Positions 61,256-64,000 of a DNA stretch of 64,000 nucleotides are shown in pieces. The stretch is from positions 186,001-250,000 of the forward strand of contig CBDBPW010000002.1 of NCBI GenBank assembly GCA_965209045.1, in the 5' to 3' direction. A model generated the notes under the pieces. It did not search any database. It saw nothing but the letters and a program-made list of their open reading frames with translations, and was not told the origin of the DNA. Each line of letters starts with the position of its first letter. The first letter of the stretch is position 1. The position numbers and the translations under genes are program-made. This DNA comes from JAJEFO01 sp965209045 (GTDB lineage Bacteria > Pseudomonadota > Alphaproteobacteria > Rhodobacterales > Rhodobacteraceae).

Positions 61256-62189
61256 GGATCATCAAGTGCAAGCCCTGCATGGCATTCTGCCTGTGCTTCC
61301 GACGCCCTTTACCGACACGGGCACGGTCGACACTGACGCCATGGCCGAAATCGTGGAATTTGCCTTGGAAGCCGGCGTCAGCGGCGTGGTCTACCCGGGA
61401 TTCGCAAGTGAAGTGTTGGAACTGACATGTTCGGAACGGTCCGAACTTCTTGAAGTCGTTGTCGAACGTGCAAATGGGAAGACCCAGATCATTGCCGGTG
61501 CCAGCGGGGTCGACGCAGCTGAAACCGTGGAACACGGGCGTCGCGCCGGCGCGCTTGACGTGCACCTCCTGATGGTACAGCCACCAAGAGGATTGGGCGA
61601 TGACCTCGAACACCTGTGCGGCTTTTTTGGAGAAGTCACCAACGCGTTGCCGCATGCCCGTTTCGTCTTGCAGAACGCACCGGCCCCGCGCGGGTCGGAC
61701 CTGGCGCCGGACACGATCTGTCGGATCTCGGCAAGATTCCCGCAAATCGCATATGTCAAGGAAGAGACGCTGCCGGCCGGTCCCGCGATTTCAGACGTCC
61801 TAAGCAATCGTCCCCCTACCCTCAAAGGTGTCATCGGAGGCGGAGGCGCCCGCTTCATCCTGGACGAATACTCCCGAGGCGCCTGCGCAGCGATGCCGGC
61901 ACTCGAAATCGCAGACCTGCATGTTGCCCTTGACCGGGCATGGCGCGAAGGACGGCCTGCAGATGCGCGAGACGTGTATGTCAGGACCCTGCCGCTACTT
62001 GTCCTGCAGGCGGTCTATCGTACGCGCCTGACAAAACACGTTCTTATGCGCCGCGGTGTTCTGGAATCAACCGGTGTGCGCATGCCTACTCCTGAACTCG
62101 ACGCCATGGCCATCGCCGATATCGACGCCAATCTCGCCGAACTTGAGCTCTTTCGTCCCACTGAACGCCGCAAGGACGATGCTGCATGA
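61254..62189 (+). CDS. DapA family aldolase/dehydratase-like protein
   Basis: This 311-residue TIM-barrel protein has the DapA-family start GILPVLPTPFTDTGTVDTDAM, GVSGVVYPGFASE and the Schiff-base lysine in IAYVKEET. The tyrosine of the usual YNxP motif is replaced: the sequence reads VLQNAPAP. In its operon with an enolase-superfamily enzyme and an ABC sugar-binding protein, it probably cleaves or rearranges a 2-keto-3-deoxy acid, but the missing Tyr suggests altered chemistry. The start may be ATG 61254 or GTG 61266. It overlaps the next gene by four bases. Confidence 0.87.
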   Translation: MDHQVQALHGILPVLPTPFTDTGTVDTDAMAEIVEFALEAGVSGVVYPGFASEVLELTCSERSELLEVVVERANGKTQIIAGASGVDAAETVEHGRRAGALDVHLLMVQPPRGLGDDLEHLCGFFGEVTNALPHARFVLQNAPAPRGSDLAPDTICRISARFPQIAYVKEETLPAGPAISDVLSNRPPTLKGVIGGGGARFILDEYSRGACAAMPALEIADLHVALDRAWREGRPADARDVYVRTLPLLVLQAVYRTRLTKHVLMRRGVLESTGVRMPTPELDAMAIADIDANLAELELFRPTERRKDDAA

Positions 62190-63355
62190 CTGACCTGGTA
62201 AAGTCCGTTCAGGCGTTCAGCCTGACGCTGCCACGCCAGACGCCCTACCTTGGTGAGCTGCGAGCCGGAGAAGTACCCAATTCAAAGGGATATTTTGTCC
62301 GAAGAGGCAACGGCACCGTATACCCCGTCTTTGATCGTTCGGTCCTGGTGCGTGTCGAAACGGAGGGCGGGGTGGTCGGCTGGGGCGAAACCTACGGTCT
62401 CGTCGCGCCGGGCGCAGTCGGCGCGATCATTGACGACCTGCTGGCGGAGTTCACGATCGGGCGCAATCCAGGAATTCCATCCGAGATCTACGACGACCTC
62501 TACGACCTCGTGCGTGTGCGTGGCTACACGGGCGGGTTTTATGTCGATGCCTTGGCAGCCATCGACATCGCCCTTTGGGACATCGCTGCGCGCCTTGAGG
62601 GAACTTCCGTAACCGGACTGCTGGGAGGTGCCGTGCACAAGAAAATCCCGGCCTATGTCTCAGGCCTGCCAGGAATAACGATCAACGCCCGCACCCGTCT
62701 GGCGGAATCGTGGCAATCAAAGGGATTCGACGCGTTCAAGTTTGCGGCACTGGCGGCGGACGACGGGCCGGTCACTGAAATCGCGGCCCTGCGCGCGACA
62801 CTGGGATCCGGACCCCGCATTGCTGCCGACATGCACTGGTTGCACGGAGCCGAAGATGCAATCGCCGAAGTCGAGGCCATGGCGGAGCATTGTCCCTGGT
62901 TTGTCGAAGCGCCCGTCTCTCCGGAAGACATCGACGGATTGGAAACCGTATGCCGGAATTCGGATGTGCCGATCGCCGTAGGCGAGGAATGGCGAACACA
63001 TCATGACATGCTGCACCGCGTCGGTCGGTGCGGGATAGCCATCGTGCAACCCGAGATCGGGCACATGGGCATCACGAACTTCATTAGAATTGCACGGCTC
63101 GCAGAAAGTTACGGTCTCGACGTCATACCTCACGCCACAATCGGTTCGGGCATTTTCCTCGCCGCGAGCCTGCAGGCCAGTGCCGCTCTGGAACAAGTGG
63201 CCTGCCACGAATTTCAACACTCGGTATTCGATGCAAGTCACAGTCTTCTCAACGGACAAATGGACTGCGCCGAGGGCTACTATACGCCCCCCGGCGGGCC
63301 TGGACTTGGTGTCGAACCATCTGGGCGGGCCTTGAGCCTGCTCAAACCCATCTGA
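62186..63355 (+). CDS. MR/MLE family sugar-acid dehydratase/racemase-like enzyme
   Basis: This 389-residue enolase-superfamily protein has the capping start and WGETYGLVAPG, DALAAIDIALWDIAARLEG, a Lys in DAFKFAAL, metal ligands in AADMHWLHG (Asp), FVEAPVSPED (Glu) and AVGEEWRTHHD (Glu), and a catalytic His in DVIPHATIGSG. The His-type active site fits the mandelate racemase subgroup with many acid-sugar dehydratases. It is coupled by ATGA to the DapA-like gene: a dehydratase followed by an aldolase is a common acid-sugar pathway. Confidence 0.9.
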   Translation: MTDLVKSVQAFSLTLPRQTPYLGELRAGEVPNSKGYFVRRGNGTVYPVFDRSVLVRVETEGGVVGWGETYGLVAPGAVGAIIDDLLAEFTIGRNPGIPSEIYDDLYDLVRVRGYTGGFYVDALAAIDIALWDIAARLEGTSVTGLLGGAVHKKIPAYVSGLPGITINARTRLAESWQSKGFDAFKFAALAADDGPVTEIAALRATLGSGPRIAADMHWLHGAEDAIAEVEAMAEHCPWFVEAPVSPEDIDGLETVCRNSDVPIAVGEEWRTHHDMLHRVGRCGIAIVQPEIGHMGITNFIRIARLAESYGLDVIPHATIGSGIFLAASLQASAALEQVACHEFQHSVFDASHSLLNGQMDCAEGYYTPPGGPGLGVEPSGRALSLLKPI

Positions 63356-63381
63356 AACAGGAAAGAGGAGGAAAGTTCAAA

Positions 63382-64000
63382 ATGAAGACCCTGTTGATGA
63401 AATCCTTGGCCGCGGCGCTGGCTGCAGGTCTCTTGGCGGTTGCGCCACTCGCCTCCGCGAGCGCCACGACGCTTAAGTTCATCTCCTGGCAGGTCGACGA
63501 GGCCGGCATGGGAGATTGGTGGCGTTCCGCCATTGACAAGTTCGAGGCGGAACACCCAGGCGTCACGATCGAATTCACGAAAGTCGACCGAGCAAACTAC
63601 GCGGATACGATGACCACGCTCTTTGCCGGCGGCCAACCGCCACATATCGTGCATCTGGCTTCGTTCGAATACCAGAACTTCGCCGAGAACGGGTGGATGG
63701 AAAACCTTGATCCATGGCTGGAAGGGGACGGGATCGACATGACCGGTTGGGCTGGACAAGGCACCTGCGTCTGGAATGGCGAGACCGCCTGCATCATGTT
63801 GCTCTATTTCGGCTTCATGATGGCCTACAACCCGGAAATCCTCGACGAGGCCGGCGTCGGCGTGCCGACGAACTTTGAGGAATTCCTGACCGCGGCGCGT
63901 GCCACGACCAAGGACCTGAATGGCGACGGCATCACGGACCAGTTCGGCACCGGCCACGAAACCAGGGGCGGCGCTGGCCAGTACTTGACGGAGATGCTGA
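63382..64000 (+). CDS. ABC sugar transporter substrate-binding protein, N-terminal part (cut by window edge)
   Basis: The visible 206 residues show a Sec signal peptide (MKTLLMKSLAAALAAGLLAVAPLASASA, cleavage near 28) and the family-1 extracellular solute-binding start TTLKFISWQVDEAGMGDWW, with FEAEHPGVTIEF and TLFAGGQPPHIVHL. GAGGAGGAAAG precedes the ATG. It follows the enolase-superfamily gene by 26 bases, so it belongs to the same operon and would feed its substrate into it. The permease and ATPase genes should follow beyond the window. Confidence 0.92.
   Translation, partial: MKTLLMKSLAAALAAGLLAVAPLASASATTLKFISWQVDEAGMGDWWRSAIDKFEAEHPGVTIEFTKVDRANYADTMTTLFAGGQPPHIVHLASFEYQNFAENGWMENLDPWLEGDGIDMTGWAGQGTCVWNGETACIMLLYFGFMMAYNPEILDEAGVGVPTNFEEFLTAARATTKDLNGDGITDQFGTGHETRGGAGQYLTEML

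Overview
The window looks like chromosomal DNA of a GC-rich alphaproteobacterium, most likely near Rhodobacterales. This rests on the gene repertoire and order: purM-purN-rnd, an HvrA-type H-NS protein, an EnvZ-like kinase, fabZ-lpxA-lpxI-lpxB (LpxI rather than LpxH), clpP-clpX, TRAP transport of acids, a flavocytochrome c/SoxYZ block, and aspS divergent from carB. Many genes start with GTG or TTG, and many neighbours overlap by an ATGA or GTGA tetranucleotide. No taxonomic marker gene is present, so the assignment is an inference.

Layout. 0-7 kb: rnd (cut by the window edge), purN, purM, a CAT-anticodon tRNA, an H-NS-like protein, an orphan sensor kinase, an MBL-fold hydrolase and tRNA-Asn. 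7-16 kb: pobA, mnmA, the lipid A block fabZ-lpxA-lpxI-lpxB, an MFS permease and a TauE/SafE permease. 15.5-22 kb: a sugar-acid type locus in which a TRAP transporter diverges from an IlvD/Edd-type dehydratase, an RraA-like aldolase/lyase and a FAH-type hydrolase; the intergenic control region carries two dyads with the same half-sites. 22-25.5 kb: sulfur oxidation genes soxY, soxZ, a diheme cytochrome c and an FCSD flavoprotein. 25.7-28 kb: clpX and clpP. 28-35 kb: an FAD-linked D-hydroxyacid dehydrogenase, a carboxymuconolactone decarboxylase-like protein, a sulfotransferase-like protein, an Asp/Glu-racemase-like protein overlapping a GFA protein, a Rieske oxygenase and an MDR dehydrogenase.

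35-42.5 kb is the most eventful part. A mandelate racemase/muconate cycloisomerase family gene resembling hydroxyproline-betaine epimerase (hpbD) is split in frame by an IS110/IS1111-family element. The element has a 12-bp subterminal inverted repeat and about 500 bp of structured non-coding DNA downstream of its transposase. A second enolase-superfamily gene (cis-3-hydroxyproline dehydratase-like), a DAO-family oxidoreductase and a class III aminotransferase follow. The junction between the enolase-superfamily gene and the aminotransferase exists twice as a diverged direct repeat of about 174 bp on either side of the DAO gene.

42.5-64 kb: an ECF sigma factor translationally coupled to a membrane vWA protein, a relic of an AbiEii-like nucleotidyltransferase, a coupled trio (M19-like dipeptidase, a large unknown protein, a DUF3726-type protein), ygfZ, a glycosyltransferase, glmM, a GNAT acetyltransferase, aspS, carB, a half-size DMT permease, a VapBC-type module bracketed by tRNA-Arg and a copy of that tRNA's 3' end, and at the right edge a DapA-like/enolase-superfamily/ABC-binding-protein operon probably for another sugar acid. 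I did not find phage genes, CRISPR arrays or a complete unknown defence system. The best candidates for undescribed biology are the non-coding RNA region of the insertion sequence, the coupled dipeptidase/unknown/DUF3726 trio, and the sigma-vWA pair.
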